From Clostridiales bacterium VE202-01 (GTDB lineage Bacteria > Bacillota_I > Bacilli_A > Erysipelotrichales > Coprobacillaceae): a DNA stretch of 36,453 bases. The stretch covers positions 1 to 36,453 of the forward strand of contig BAHP02000047.1 in the NCBI GenBank assembly GCA_000508865.1. The letters are read 5' to 3'. The translations under genes were made by a program, and so were the position numbers. Positions 1-8,593 of this stretch are shown piece after piece. The first letter of the stretch is position 1. Each line of letters begins with the position of its first letter. The notes beneath the pieces are model-generated. The model made no database searches and was not told where the DNA came from. It saw only the letters and a list, made by a program, of their open reading frames with translations.

Positions 1-1
1 T

Positions 2-133
2 CCTATAAATCTAGGAGATACAACAGCAAGTGTAAAAACAGGAGATGATGTATCACTAGGAATGTTAATGAATATAGCTGGATTAAGTGTATTAGGTTTA
101 ATCTATAGTAAAAAGAAAAGAGAAAATATTTAA
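2..133 (+). CDS. C-terminal end of a cell-surface protein with TGD-type wall anchor (5' truncated by window edge)
   Basis: The open frame enters from the left edge and ends at TAA 131-133. The visible 43 residues contain VKTGDD, then a hydrophobic stretch (GMLMNIAGLSVLGLIY) and a basic tail (SKKKREN). This order (polar motif, one membrane helix, positive tail) is that of sortase cell-wall sorting signals, where low-GC gut Firmicutes often show a TGD variant instead of LPXTG. The function of the rest of the protein cannot be seen. It is the only plus-strand gene in the first 14 kb. A small hairpin with a T-rich tail follows about 55 bases after the stop. Confidence 0.7.
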   Translation, partial: PINLGDTTASVKTGDDVSLGMLMNIAGLSVLGLIYSKKKRENI

Positions 134-189
134 TAAACAATGATGAAAAGGGCTGTAACGGAAATAAGTAATTTTTAGATTTATTATTT

Positions 190-215
190 AGAAGCGTTAT
201 AGCTTCTTTTTCTGT
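190..215 (+). terminator. Possible intrinsic terminator of the surface-protein gene
   Basis: AGAAGC (190-195), a six-base loop, GCTTCT (202-207), then a T-rich run. The stem is only 6 bp, so this is a modest candidate. Its position after the stop at 133 fits. Confidence 0.45.
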
Positions 216-267
216 TTTATAGATGAATTTTTGATAAATCATTTTATATTAATTAGTTTTCGAGGTA

Positions 268-716
268 TTATTGCATAAAAAATCTTTTTAGACGCAATGA
301 GGTTATCTGACTAAAATCTTTTATAGGGGAAAACTTTGTTTCTTTGATCAATGAATAGTAAACATCGACTCCTTCCCTACAGAAATATCTGTTTAAACTT
401 TTAATCAGATTTATGAATTTTTCCATGTCCTAATATAGTATTTTTGAGATAATTTCTTTCATTATTTTATTGATTTCGATAAAAATATCATCAATTATCA
501 TAGTCAAATTATCTTTAATAAATATTTCAAAGGGCATAAAAGATAGTATTATTTAAAGCGATTGTCAAATCTATATAATTCTTCATATTCTCTTATGAAA
601 ACATTTTCCTAAAATGATATATTCATCCATCATACTCGTATATATTTCAGTTAAAGAAATCAAGATATTTTGTAAGATTGATTCTTTCTACAATACTCTT
701 GTTCTTGAAATGTCAT
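268..716 (-). pseudogene. Decayed protein gene of unknown family
   Basis: No intact gene lies here, but reading the minus strand gives protein-like segments that chain together only after about three frameshifts and one in-frame TAG. The segments include (upstream to downstream) SLTEIYTSMMDEYIILGK, FIREYEELYRFDNRFK, PFEIFIKDNLTMIIDDIF and a last piece, 268-426, that could start at an ATG (MEKFINLIKSLNRYF...) and ends at TAA 268-270. The pieces are helix-rich and could be the effector half of a TetR-like regulator, but I do not recognise the family. Some breaks may be the same kind of indel seen in nearby genes; the in-frame stop argues for real decay. Confidence 0.35.
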
Positions 717-783
717 TCATAGGTATATGTCATAAGAAACTGAAAAATCTAATGGTAATTTAATTATAATTTGTTAATTATAC

Positions 784-815
784 AAAAAATGTACGATTAT
801 CTCGTACATTTTTGC
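784..815. terminator. Strong bidirectional terminator downstream of tdk
   Basis: A 12-bp perfect stem, AAAAATGTACGA (785-796) with TCGTACATTTTT (802-813) and a 5-base loop. It has A-rich and T-rich flanks, so it can work on either strand. It lies about 120 bases past the tdk stop and would end the replication-gene transcript. Confidence 0.8.
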
Positions 816-929
816 GTTTTGATCTGTTTTAATCCTTATAGGTAAGTTACAATCACTTTTTAATAAAATATTCATTTTTTCATATTTTATCAATTTAAAT
901 GTTTAAAAATAATAACCATAAACATCACA

Positions 930-1520
930 TTAAAATTTATTTGGTTTATCAAAAACTTCGTGACAATGTCTACATCTTGGCTCATAATGCTCAACTGCAC
1001 CTACTAGTACAATCGAATCATTGAAAGATGCTGGTTTTCCATTAACCAATCGTTGGGTTCTGGTTGCAGGAGCACCACACTTAGTACACACAGCTGTTAA
1101 CTTAGTAACAAACTCAGCTCTTGTAAGTAATTGTGGCATCACTCCGAAAGGCTCTCCTCTAAAATCTTTATCCAATCCCGCAACAATAACTCTTATCCCT
1201 TTATCTGCAAGATATTCACAAATATCCACAATATCAGCATCAAAAAACTGAACTTCATCAATAACAACAACTTGTGTGTCTGCTTTTATCTCTTTTAATA
1301 TTTCCGCAGCTTTATTAATTACTAAACATGGTACTTTAATTCCTGAATGAGACACAATTTCTATAGCTGAATAACGATCATCTATCCGAGGTTTAAAAAC
1401 AATAATCTTCATTTTAGCATAACTTAATACATTTATTCTACGAATCAACTCTTCTGTTTTACCTGCAAACATACAACCACAAATTACTTCTAGCCAGCCT
1501 TCACGATATTGATGATACAT
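930..1520 (-). CDS. tdk: Thymidine kinase
   Basis: Cytosolic salvage enzyme that phosphorylates thymidine to dTMP using ATP (type II, TK1-like). The 196-residue length is normal. The N-terminal P-loop is GCMFAGKT (residues 15-22), the Walker B / lasso-side motif DEVQFFD is near residue 90, and the structural zinc site is visible as CTKC near residue 145 and CRHC near residue 183. A strong ribosome site (AGGAGGG) precedes the ATG at 1520. It starts only 13 bases after the dnaB stop at 1534, so it probably shares the dnaB transcript, ending at the hairpin near 800. Confidence 0.95.
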   Translation of the reverse strand: MYHQYREGWLEVICGCMFAGKTEELIRRINVLSYAKMKIIVFKPRIDDRYSAIEIVSHSGIKVPCLVINKAAEILKEIKADTQVVVIDEVQFFDADIVDICEYLADKGIRVIVAGLDKDFRGEPFGVMPQLLTRAEFVTKLTAVCTKCGAPATRTQRLVNGKPASFNDSIVLVGAVEHYEPRCRHCHEVFDKPNKF

Positions 1521-1533
1521 CTAAGCCCTCCTT

Positions 1534-2903
1534 CTAGCTTCTAAGATCACGAACACCCTCACTAGTGCCATCTGGTCCTACTTGGGCTAAATCCGAAAAA
1601 CGGCTATAGTTTTTTTCAAACGCTAAATTGACTTCTCCTGTAGCCCCATTTCGATGTTTTGCAATGATTATTTCTGTCAATCCATTATCTTCACCTTCAC
1701 TAGGATCTTTATAATATCTTCACGATAAATAAACGAAACTATATCAGCATCTTGTTCGATTGCTCCTGATTCTCTTAAATCTGACATCATCGGACGCTTA
1801 TTAGGACGTTGTTCCACTGAACGTGATAATTGTGAAAGCGAAATAATCGGAACTTCTAATTCTCTTGCCAACGCTTTTAACGTTCTAGAAATTTCAGAAA
1901 CTTCCTGTTGTCTACTTTCACGATTTTTTGAAGATGAAGTAATTAATTGTAAATAATCGATTACGATCATTTTTAAACCATGCTCCGTTTTTAATTTTCG
2001 ACTTTTTGCAACAATATCATTGATTTTAATTCCTGGACTATCATCAATATATAAATTACATTTAGAAACACGTTCTGCAGCAGCATAATATTTATTAGCA
2101 TTAGTTTTTAAAATTTCTCCGGTACGCATTGAAGAACCTTCGATACTTCCCATAGAGCAAATAATACGCTGAACTAATTGTTCAGCTGGCATTTCTAATG
2201 AGAAAATAGCAACTGGTTCATCGGCTTTATATGCGGCGTTATGAGCAATATTCAAAGCAAAAGCTGTTTTTCCCATCGCTGGACGTGCTGCCAAAATAAT
2301 TAAATCACCTTTTTGAAAACCAGAAGTAATTCTATCAAGATCACGAAATCCTGATCTAACACCAGAAATATTTCCATCGATCTTTTGCAATAAATTTAAG
2401 CGATCTGTGACACTTTTGATAACACTACGAATTTCTCTAAATTCACCAGCGCTACGATCTTGAGTAACTTGTAAAATCGTTTTCTCTGTTTCGTCAATAA
2501 AAACATCTATGTTCTCTACATCATCATAAGCACTTTCAGCAATCTTAGTAGTTTCTTTAATGATTCGTCTAAGTATTGCTTTGTTATGCAATATTTTTAG
2601 ATAGTAATCACTATGAGCTACAGTAGGAACAGATTCGCTTAAACGAAATAAATAGTCTACACCACCGACTTTATCTAATTGATTATGATCCATAAGATAA
2701 GATGTTACGGTAGTAACATCTACTGGTGTATTATCATCATTAATAGCAGCCATTGCTTTAAAAATAGTTTGATGATTATTATCATAAAAATCATCTTCAT
2801 TAGTCTTATTTAAAATGTCAATGCATTTATCCTTCGATATTAACATCGCCCCAAGCAATGATCTTTCTGCTTCAATATCATGAGGATACTCTCGATTTGC
2901 CAT
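1534..2903 (-). CDS. dnaB: Replicative DNA helicase DnaB, with a single-base frameshift near the 3' end
   Basis: Hexameric helicase of the replication fork (DnaC in Bacillus naming). The N-terminal DnaB domain is followed by a RecA-like ATPase with Walker A ARPAMGKTAF near residue 205, and VIDYLQL and LSQLSRSVEQR further on. As written the frame ends at 1677 with a nonsense tail after FIYRED. In the next frame the conserved C-terminus continues (KDPSEGEDNGL, IAKHRNGATGE, RFSDLAQVG) to a TAG at 1534-1536. Adding one T in the TAT repeat at 1711-1720 restores REDYYKDPSEGEDN and a 456-residue protein, the normal size. Its ATG sits 9 bases after the rplI stop and has a GGAG ribosome site. Confidence 0.9.
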
Positions 2904-2912
2904 ACTATTCTC

Positions 2913-3358
2913 CTACTGTTCTTTTAGATGAACATTTATTGTTGCAATTATTCCCTTATATAACTCAACTTTTAACTTCGTATATCCTAATGCTCCAATT
3001 GGATGAGCATCAACAAACTTTCTTTTATCAATTTTAATATCATATTTATCTCTTAGCTGTTCTACTATTTGTTTAGTTGAAACACTTCCAAATGTTTTTC
3101 CATCTTTACCTGATTTCAAAGTAAATTCAAGAGTCACTGACTCTATTTGTTTTGCTAGTTCTCTAGCCTTTGCTTGATTTTCTAAATCTAGTTGATGAGC
3201 TACTTCTTTTTCATGTTCAACAATTTTACGGCTTGTATTAGTTTCTAAAACAGCTAATTTATTTTTAATTAAAAATTTTGTCCATAGCCATCTGCAACCT
3301 TAACTACATCTCCTTTTTTTCCTAATTTCTTTACATCTTGTAATAAAATAACTTTCAT
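2913..3358 (-). CDS. rplI: Ribosomal protein bL9, with a single-base frameshift
   Basis: Large-subunit ribosomal protein L9. The N-terminal half starts at ATG 3358 ([19 protein letters not shown], then VADGYGQNF) and hits a stop at once in a T5 run. One more T (run at 3271-3275) gives [13 protein letters not shown], and the frame then runs through the connecting helix to the C-terminal domain ([19 protein letters not shown], ending INVHLKEQ). The restored length is 148 residues, normal for L9. The start overlaps the gdpP stop by one base (TAATG), the common gdpP-rplI coupling. Confidence 0.93.
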
Positions 3359-5331
3359 TATTCACTCTTCCTTTCATCTAAATATGTATTTATCGCTTCT
3401 TCTAATAAATTTATCGCTCTTGTAACTTCTTCTGTTCTTAATTGACAGGCAGCCATCGAAAAATGCCCGCCACCACCAAGTTTTTCCATAATTAACTGAA
3501 CATTTATATCTCTTGTACTACGCGCACTGATCGAAACTTCCTCCTTACCAGTTTTTCCAACTATAAAGACTGCCTTTACACCGCTAATTCCTAACAGTTC
3601 ATTACCCGCTTTAGCTAATAAAGTTCTGCTATAGATTTTATCAGACCTACCAAAAGCAATCAAGATATCATTTCCATAGCGATATGCAGTTTGCGTAATT
3701 GATAATTTCGTTAAAGTTGTATCATAATCATCCTCTAAATACTTATATGCCTCACTAACATTTGCCTGCAGTTCTTTTAATTTTGCTGCAGCTTGAAAAG
3801 TTCTTGTTCCGACTCTTGTTCTAAAATAATTTGTATCAATTAACATTCCAGTATACATAATTGTTGCTTCTCGTTCAGTTACACTGATTTTTTCTTTTTG
3901 ATATTCAAATAATTCAACAATCAGCTCAACTGTTGACGAAGCAGCAGGTTCTAGATATGTCAGTAATGGTAATTCAATAAATTCTTCACCCCGACGATGA
4001 TGATCGATAACTACTTTATTTTTTACTAAATCTAAAATATTATAATCGATCGCTAAAGATGGCTTATGATTATCTACGATCACTAATAGAGTATTAGCCT
4101 GACACAACTCTTGAGCTCTTAGTGGTGATACAAATACTCCGCGATATCTTTCATCATCTCTAAGACTTGTAGCAATTACTTTAGTTTTTTCTTCTAAAGA
4201 ATCATAATTAATAATGATCGATACTTTCTTTTCATAAGCCTTACACATCGCATACATTGCAATAGAAGCACCGAAAGAATCAAAGTCCGATTGCTTATGC
4301 CCCATGATAAGTACATTGTCTGACTGTTTTATTATTGTTGATAATGTTTGGGCAATAACCCGGGCTCTAATCATACTAGATTTTTCATAACTTTCACTAT
4401 TACCACCAAAATAACGAATTGGTTCATCGTTAGATTTCACGGTAACCTGATCGCCACCTCGAGAATAGGCCAATGATAAGGCTGAAAAAGCTAATTCATC
4501 TAATTCACGCAAAATGTTGCTGCCACGTCCTATTCCAATCGATAATGTCATTACTTGGCCTAACTGTTCTGCCTGTTCCTTAAAATAATCTAATAGCTTA
4601 AATTTATCTTCTACCTGCTTTCGATAAGTACGTTCATTAAAGACGGCTATATATCCATCGCTTTTATATCTTTTTAAAACTACACCATTTTCTTTAGCCC
4701 AATCAATAATTATTTGTCTTGTTGTCGATTGAATCGAAGCTGCTGTCTGTTCATCTGCCTGTTCAATCGATTCATCATAATTATCAATGGTGATATAGGC
4801 CACACAAATTTGTTGATCTTCAAATTCTTTTGAAATTCCAACATAATCACTAACATCTTTAAGATAAAGGATTCTATTTTCTTTACTATTATATACTTCA
4901 TACTTTCGCGAATTAATATCAATAATTTTTATATCATCATCTTCAAATAACGATGCTAATAACGGTTGCCACTCTAATAACTTTTTACCTACGATATTTA
5001 TTTTCATTTCTGTAAATAGATCACTTATCCATGAAATATTTCTATTTTCGTCATATTTAATTAATCCAATTCCTCCAAAAATAAACGCATTTTTAGCCTC
5101 ATCATTCAAAATCTCACTAACACTTAAATTATTTTCTGTAACCAAACTAGTTGCATAAAAAAGTAATCCAAAAATAATAATGTTTTTAACAAAAATATAT
5201 ATCGCCAACACTAAAGATGTTCTACTTGAAAAAAAGATATAACCTAACATTCCAATAACCAATTCAATCAGCAATAAGATCATAATTCCATTTCTAAGTC
5301 GTGCCATCTTTACCGTCATTTTCCTCACCAT
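3358..5331 (-). CDS. gdpP: Cyclic-di-AMP phosphodiesterase GdpP (YybT family)
   Basis: Membrane-bound enzyme that hydrolyses c-di-AMP to pApA, affecting cell-wall and potassium homeostasis. Order seen: two N-terminal membrane helices (about residues 12-60), a PAS-like region, a degenerate GGDEF domain ending in RGGDQV (near 292), then DHH ([13 protein letters not shown] near 345, VIDHHRRG near 443) and DHHA1 ([10 protein letters not shown] near 620). At 657 residues it matches the family. The first ATG is at 5331; the ATG at 5319 (MTVKMARL) has the better-placed GGTGAGG ribosome site and may be the true start. It lies between DUF2232 and rplI, the classic Bacillota order. Confidence 0.95.
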   Translation of the reverse strand: MVRKMTVKMARLRNGIMILLLIELVIGMLGYIFFSSRTSLVLAIYIFVKNIIIFGLLFYATSLVTENNLSVSEILNDEAKNAFIFGGIGLIKYDENRNISWISDLFTEMKINIVGKKLLEWQPLLASLFEDDDIKIIDINSRKYEVYNSKENRILYLKDVSDYVGISKEFEDQQICVAYITIDNYDESIEQADEQTAASIQSTTRQIIIDWAKENGVVLKRYKSDGYIAVFNERTYRKQVEDKFKLLDYFKEQAEQLGQVMTLSIGIGRGSNILRELDELAFSALSLAYSRGGDQVTVKSNDEPIRYFGGNSESYEKSSMIRARVIAQTLSTIIKQSDNVLIMGHKQSDFDSFGASIAMYAMCKAYEKKVSIIINYDSLEEKTKVIATSLRDDERYRGVFVSPLRAQELCQANTLLVIVDNHKPSLAIDYNILDLVKNKVVIDHHRRGEEFIELPLLTYLEPAASSTVELIVELFEYQKEKISVTEREATIMYTGMLIDTNYFRTRVGTRTFQAAAKLKELQANVSEAYKYLEDDYDTTLTKLSITQTAYRYGNDILIAFGRSDKIYSRTLLAKAGNELLGISGVKAVFIVGKTGKEEVSISARSTRDINVQLIMEKLGGGGHFSMAACQLRTEEVTRAINLLEEAINTYLDERKSE

Positions 5332-5354
5332 CCTGTCAACAATTTTATTATACC

Positions 5355-5927
5355 TTAATTCAATTTTCTTTTCATTAACTTACTTATTAATATATCTGAA
5401 TACACTCTAATAACATATGACTCACAAACAAACATAAATAGCCATAATAAAACAAATGTAATTTCTGGCGTAAAGATATTTTTTAAATACGGAATCATTC
5501 CAATAATATCACTATATATCTCTAAACCTTCTTGATAAACATTGATTCCTAAAAGACCTCCCAATAAAAAGAAAATCAAGAAATTTTTAACTGCTGAAAT
5601 AATCATTAACCCATATTTAGAAAAATGCTTCGTTTTTTTACTTTTTAAACTATAACCATAAAATACTCCCATGCTTAATGTAGCAGTTGCATAAAATGCA
5701 AAAAACATTTCACCAACTAAAAATAATACTACAAAAGTTACAGCTAAAACACTTGATCCAGCTTTATAACCATATAAATAAGTGTAGTAAGTTAATCCCA
5801 AAACCATTATATAAGCAAAAATTATATCAAAAAAACTACCAGTATAGATATTAATAATTCCTAATACGCCAAATAACGATGCTAACATTGCTCCTTGAGC
5901 CATTATTCTAACTTTACTTCCACTCAT
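5355..5927 (-). CDS. DUF2232 (YybS-like) membrane protein, short form
   Basis: A hydrophobic protein with about five to six membrane helices, located just upstream of gdpP where DUF2232/YybS genes sit in other Bacillota. The function is not established; the family resembles substrate-binding components of ECF transporters. I place the start at the ATG at 5927 (MSGSKVRIMAQGAML) because GGAGGT lies 5 bases before it; an earlier ATG at 5939 overlaps that ribosome site. The resulting 190 residues are clearly shorter than the roughly 300 of Bacillus YybS, without obvious frame damage. Assignment rests on context and hydropathy. Confidence 0.7.
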   Translation of the reverse strand: MSGSKVRIMAQGAMLASLFGVLGIINIYTGSFFDIIFAYIMVLGLTYYTYLYGYKAGSSVLAVTFVVLFLVGEMFFAFYATATLSMGVFYGYSLKSKKTKHFSKYGLMIISAVKNFLIFFLLGGLLGINVYQEGLEIYSDIIGMIPYLKNIFTPEITFVLLWLFMFVCESYVIRVYSDILISKLMKRKLN

Positions 5928-6079
5928 AATTACCTCCATTATATCAAAACACTTTTGCTAATCATCTAAGACATATTTGTGCGTTAATTTATCAAATAAT
6001 AACATATTAATGACTTATATTCAATTATCATGTTTTCAACAAATTTAAACACTATATATTTTTACTTTCATTTTACAAA

Positions 6080-6107
6080 AGGACTTTTTAACCTATTTAG
6101 GACTTTT
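6080..6107 (+). repeat. Direct repeat AGGACTTTT x2 upstream of a plus-strand -10 element
   Basis: AGGACTTTT occurs at 6080-6088 and again at 6099-6107, 19 bases apart start to start. The second copy ends 9 bases before a perfect TATAAT (6117-6122) that has no good -35 box. Paired repeats in this position are typical of an activator or repressor site. Which protein binds is unknown. Confidence 0.45.
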
Positions 6108-6116
6108 ATGATATTG

Positions 6117-6187
6117 TATAATATTAATAATTTGGTCTATAATTAGTAATAGGCGCAACTAAACCTCTCCCAGTTGCGCCCTTTTTT
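6117..6187 (+). ncRNA. Candidate small RNA with C-rich hairpin loop and terminator
   Basis: The gap between two minus-strand genes holds a plus-strand terminator hairpin: GGCGCAACT (6152-6160), loop AAACCTCTCCC, AGTTGCGCC (6172-6180), then CTTTTTT. The T-run is only on the plus side, so it does not serve the flanking genes. TATAAT boxes lie at 6117-6122 and 6140-6145 (the latter with TTGTAT 18 bases upstream), giving predicted RNAs of roughly 40-60 nt. The loop carries CCUCUCCC, which can pair with purine-rich ribosome sites, as C-rich loops do in the RsaE/RoxS class. The function is inferred; there is no recognised family. Confidence 0.4.
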
Positions 6188-6254
6188 ATTATATTAATAT
6201 CAATTATTTGTTATTAATATATTCTTTAAATAATTTATTTTACCATGACGTTTA

Positions 6255-7823
6255 CTACTCACTTTTTAATTCTCGTCCATTCATCATATTCCGACATCCA
6301 TATAAAATTAAAAAACTAACAGCAAAATTCATTATTAAACTCACATAACTTCCCCATATTATAGCTCTACTTCCAACAATAAGATAAATTACAACAATGA
6401 TAATGGCACTAGGAATAGATCCTATTAACATTATTATCATTCTCATAAAATTTTCAAACATTGCTGAAGAACGACTCTTAAGAATTCTAAGTGATAAAAC
6501 ATTACCACTAATAAAAATACTTGTATATCCTAAAACATATAATAAGTAAGTAAAAATCATTACTAAATTAATTTGATAATATAATCCCATTAAAATAAAA
6601 GCAATTGCTGTTACAATAAATATTTTAATAAATGTAGGCACGATTACAGCTATTAATTTATTAAATGGTTTATCGGGAATTAAATATATTTGATAATTCT
6701 TCAATTCATTTGTCAAAGCAGAATTTTGCAATGATGAAAAAACCCATATAACCATCATATAAACAAACATCCCAAAACCAATGTCAGCAACGATCGTTAC
6801 CACAATATAAATACCAATTGAAATTAAATCATTGATGCCAATAAAATTATTTGTCTTTTTCATCAATAATATGTTTTTAGACATGACTGCATAAGCGCCT
6901 TGTTTAAAATTTCCAGAAACACTCTTTTTAATTTTTATATTTCTAAGAGCATCTTGATTACCAGCCTTTACTTTTTTCATTCTTCTTGATAAATCCAAAG
7001 CATCTTGTAAAGCTTGTTCATAAAAGTTTCCTTTATAATTAATAAAAAGCGCATATACTAGAATTATTGCCCCTAATAAACAGCCAAATCCCAATAATAC
7101 CAACTGATAATTTTGTTCTACATATGCCACCAATACTAATTTCATCCAGCCAAAAACCGGTACAATATAAAATAAATCAGCTTTTATAAAATCTATAAAC
7201 AATGTCTTATAATTACCTGTTTGGATATATATAACTATAATAATCAATGCAACAAAAGCTATGATTATAGCAGGTATGAGCTTTGAATAAATACGATATT
7301 TTTCATCACCAATCGATAAAACATAAAGATAATCTGTTAATAACAAAAAGAAAAATACTACTAATGTTGATACTAAATAAGCAAGAAAAATAAATGTAAA
7401 AGTATAACCACTTCCTACACTAAAAAAAGCAAAAATAACTAACCCTATCAGGCTCAGCAATGCTGATTGAACTGTCGTTTGAAATGTTAAATAACTCATG
7501 ATTTGTCTTTTAGTAAATGGGCCTGTAAATAAATAAAAAGCATCTTCACCATAAAATAAAGCTTTTTTAGACTGCATCAAAGTTGAAAAGAGCAGTAAAG
7601 CTAGAAAACCAATTAAAATTAAAATACTTATATGAAAATCATTTTTATTTGTTGAAATCATTTGCGTATTATCGATATTAAAAAGACTAATAATTATCAC
7701 TCCATAAAATATAATCATGATAATTACAAAAACACCACTAAGTTTATGTTTAAATAAGTTTCTAATCGTTCCTTTTAATTTCAATAACCATAATTTAAAT
7801 AATATCCCCATTTTATTTACCAT
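6255..7823 (-). CDS. ABC exporter permease
   Basis: A 522-residue protein with about twelve hydrophobic segments and no nucleotide-binding domain. It overlaps the end of the upstream ATPase gene by 11 bases (ATGGTAAATAAAATG), so the two are translationally coupled and form one two-gene exporter. The N-terminus (LWLLKLKGTIRNLFKHK) and overall layout resemble the putative ABC exporter permeases of Bacillota; the substrate is unknown. The ATG at 7811 (MGILFK) is an alternative start. No clear intrinsic terminator follows on the minus strand. Confidence 0.75.
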   Translation of the reverse strand: MVNKMGILFKLWLLKLKGTIRNLFKHKLSGVFVIIMIIFYGVIIISLFNIDNTQMISTNKNDFHISILILIGFLALLLFSTLMQSKKALFYGEDAFYLFTGPFTKRQIMSYLTFQTTVQSALLSLIGLVIFAFFSVGSGYTFTFIFLAYLVSTLVVFFFLLLTDYLYVLSIGDEKYRIYSKLIPAIIIAFVALIIIVIYIQTGNYKTLFIDFIKADLFYIVPVFGWMKLVLVAYVEQNYQLVLLGFGCLLGAIILVYALFINYKGNFYEQALQDALDLSRRMKKVKAGNQDALRNIKIKKSVSGNFKQGAYAVMSKNILLMKKTNNFIGINDLISIGIYIVVTIVADIGFGMFVYMMVIWVFSSLQNSALTNELKNYQIYLIPDKPFNKLIAVIVPTFIKIFIVTAIAFILMGLYYQINLVMIFTYLLYVLGYTSIFISGNVLSLRILKSRSSAMFENFMRMIIMLIGSIPSAIIIVVIYLIVGSRAIIWGSYVSLIMNFAVSFLILYGCRNMMNGRELKSE

Positions 7824-8506
7824 CCGTTAATTCAAAAAAGTATTCTTTTAATGTTTCTTTTTCTAACTCATCTTTTAAAACATGTTTAATAATTTTTCCT
7901 TTATTCATAATATATGCCTCATCATAAATGTCATCTACAATATCAATAATATGGGTACTTATTAAAATTGCACAACCTTCTTTTTTTAATTGTTTAAAAA
8001 TATTCAGCACATCTTCAATACTTCCAGGATCTAATCCAACCATTGGTTCATCTACTAACAATGCTTTAGGCTGTATTAATAAGGCTAATAACATGCTAAG
8101 TTTTTGGGTCATTCCTTTTGATAGTTCTTTAGCAATACTTTTTCTTTTTTTCTATAATTTTAAATAATTCAAGATATTTTTGAGCAATTTCTTGATAATT
8201 TTTAATTCGATAGGCATTACCAATAAAATCAATATGCTCATCGACCGTTAATAAATCATATAAAATTGGCGTTTCTGGTACATAACCAAAGCACTTTTTA
8301 GCTTCAATCGTATCGTTTTCATACCCGCATATTTTTATTTTACCTTCAAAATTCAATAAATTAGCAATACTTTTGATTGTTGTTGATTTACCCGCACCAT
8401 TTGGTCCTAATAGGACTGTTATTTTTCCTGGTTTGACTTCAAAATTAAGATTATCTACAGCTTTGAAACCATCATACTGTTTCGTTAGATTTATAACTTC
8501 AATCAT
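7813..8506 (-). CDS. ABC exporter ATP-binding protein, with a single-base frameshift
   Basis: Nucleotide-binding subunit of the adjoining exporter. The first part has Walker A GPNGAGKST and the Q-loop region GYVPETPILYD; it runs into a stop after KIIEKKKKYC. In the shifted frame the rest is present: signature LSKGMTQKLSML, Walker B ALLVDEPMVGLD, and H-loop LISTHIID. Removing one A from the A-rich stretch at 8139-8152 joins them (IEK-R/K-KSIAKELSKGM) into a 230-residue ATPase of normal size. A strong AGGAGGT ribosome site precedes the ATG at 8506. Confidence 0.85.
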
Positions 8507-8569
8507 AAAATACCTCCTTTTATAATAATATTAATATATATTATTTATATTTGGCAAACATAATAATAA

Positions 8570-8593
8570 AAAGTTAGATAATCATCTAACTTT
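8570..8593 (-). terminator. Terminator of the pssA-psd-parA-parB transcript
   Basis: AAAGTTAGAT (8570-8579), a 4-base loop, ATCTAACTTT (8584-8593); on the minus strand it is followed by TTATTATTATG. The parB stop codon (8586) lies inside the stem. Confidence 0.7.

Noticed and set aside
1021..1251. Open frame opposite tdk, and similar antisense frames elsewhere (for example 7928-8167, 26871-27179, 32909-33181)
   Set aside because: Each is a shadow of a well-supported gene on the other strand.
3070..3084. parS-like palindrome TGTTTAGTTGAAACA
   Set aside because: The arms match parS but the centre is one base short and lacks CACG; it lies within rplI coding sequence.
4355..4368. CCCGGG core resembling a Noc-binding site
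   Set aside because: The flanks do not match ATTT/AAAT and it lies inside gdpP; the core alone is not enough.
6152..6187. Hairpin as terminator of the minus-strand permease gene
   Set aside because: On the minus strand it is followed by TATTACTAATTATAG rather than a T-run; the T-run is on the plus side.
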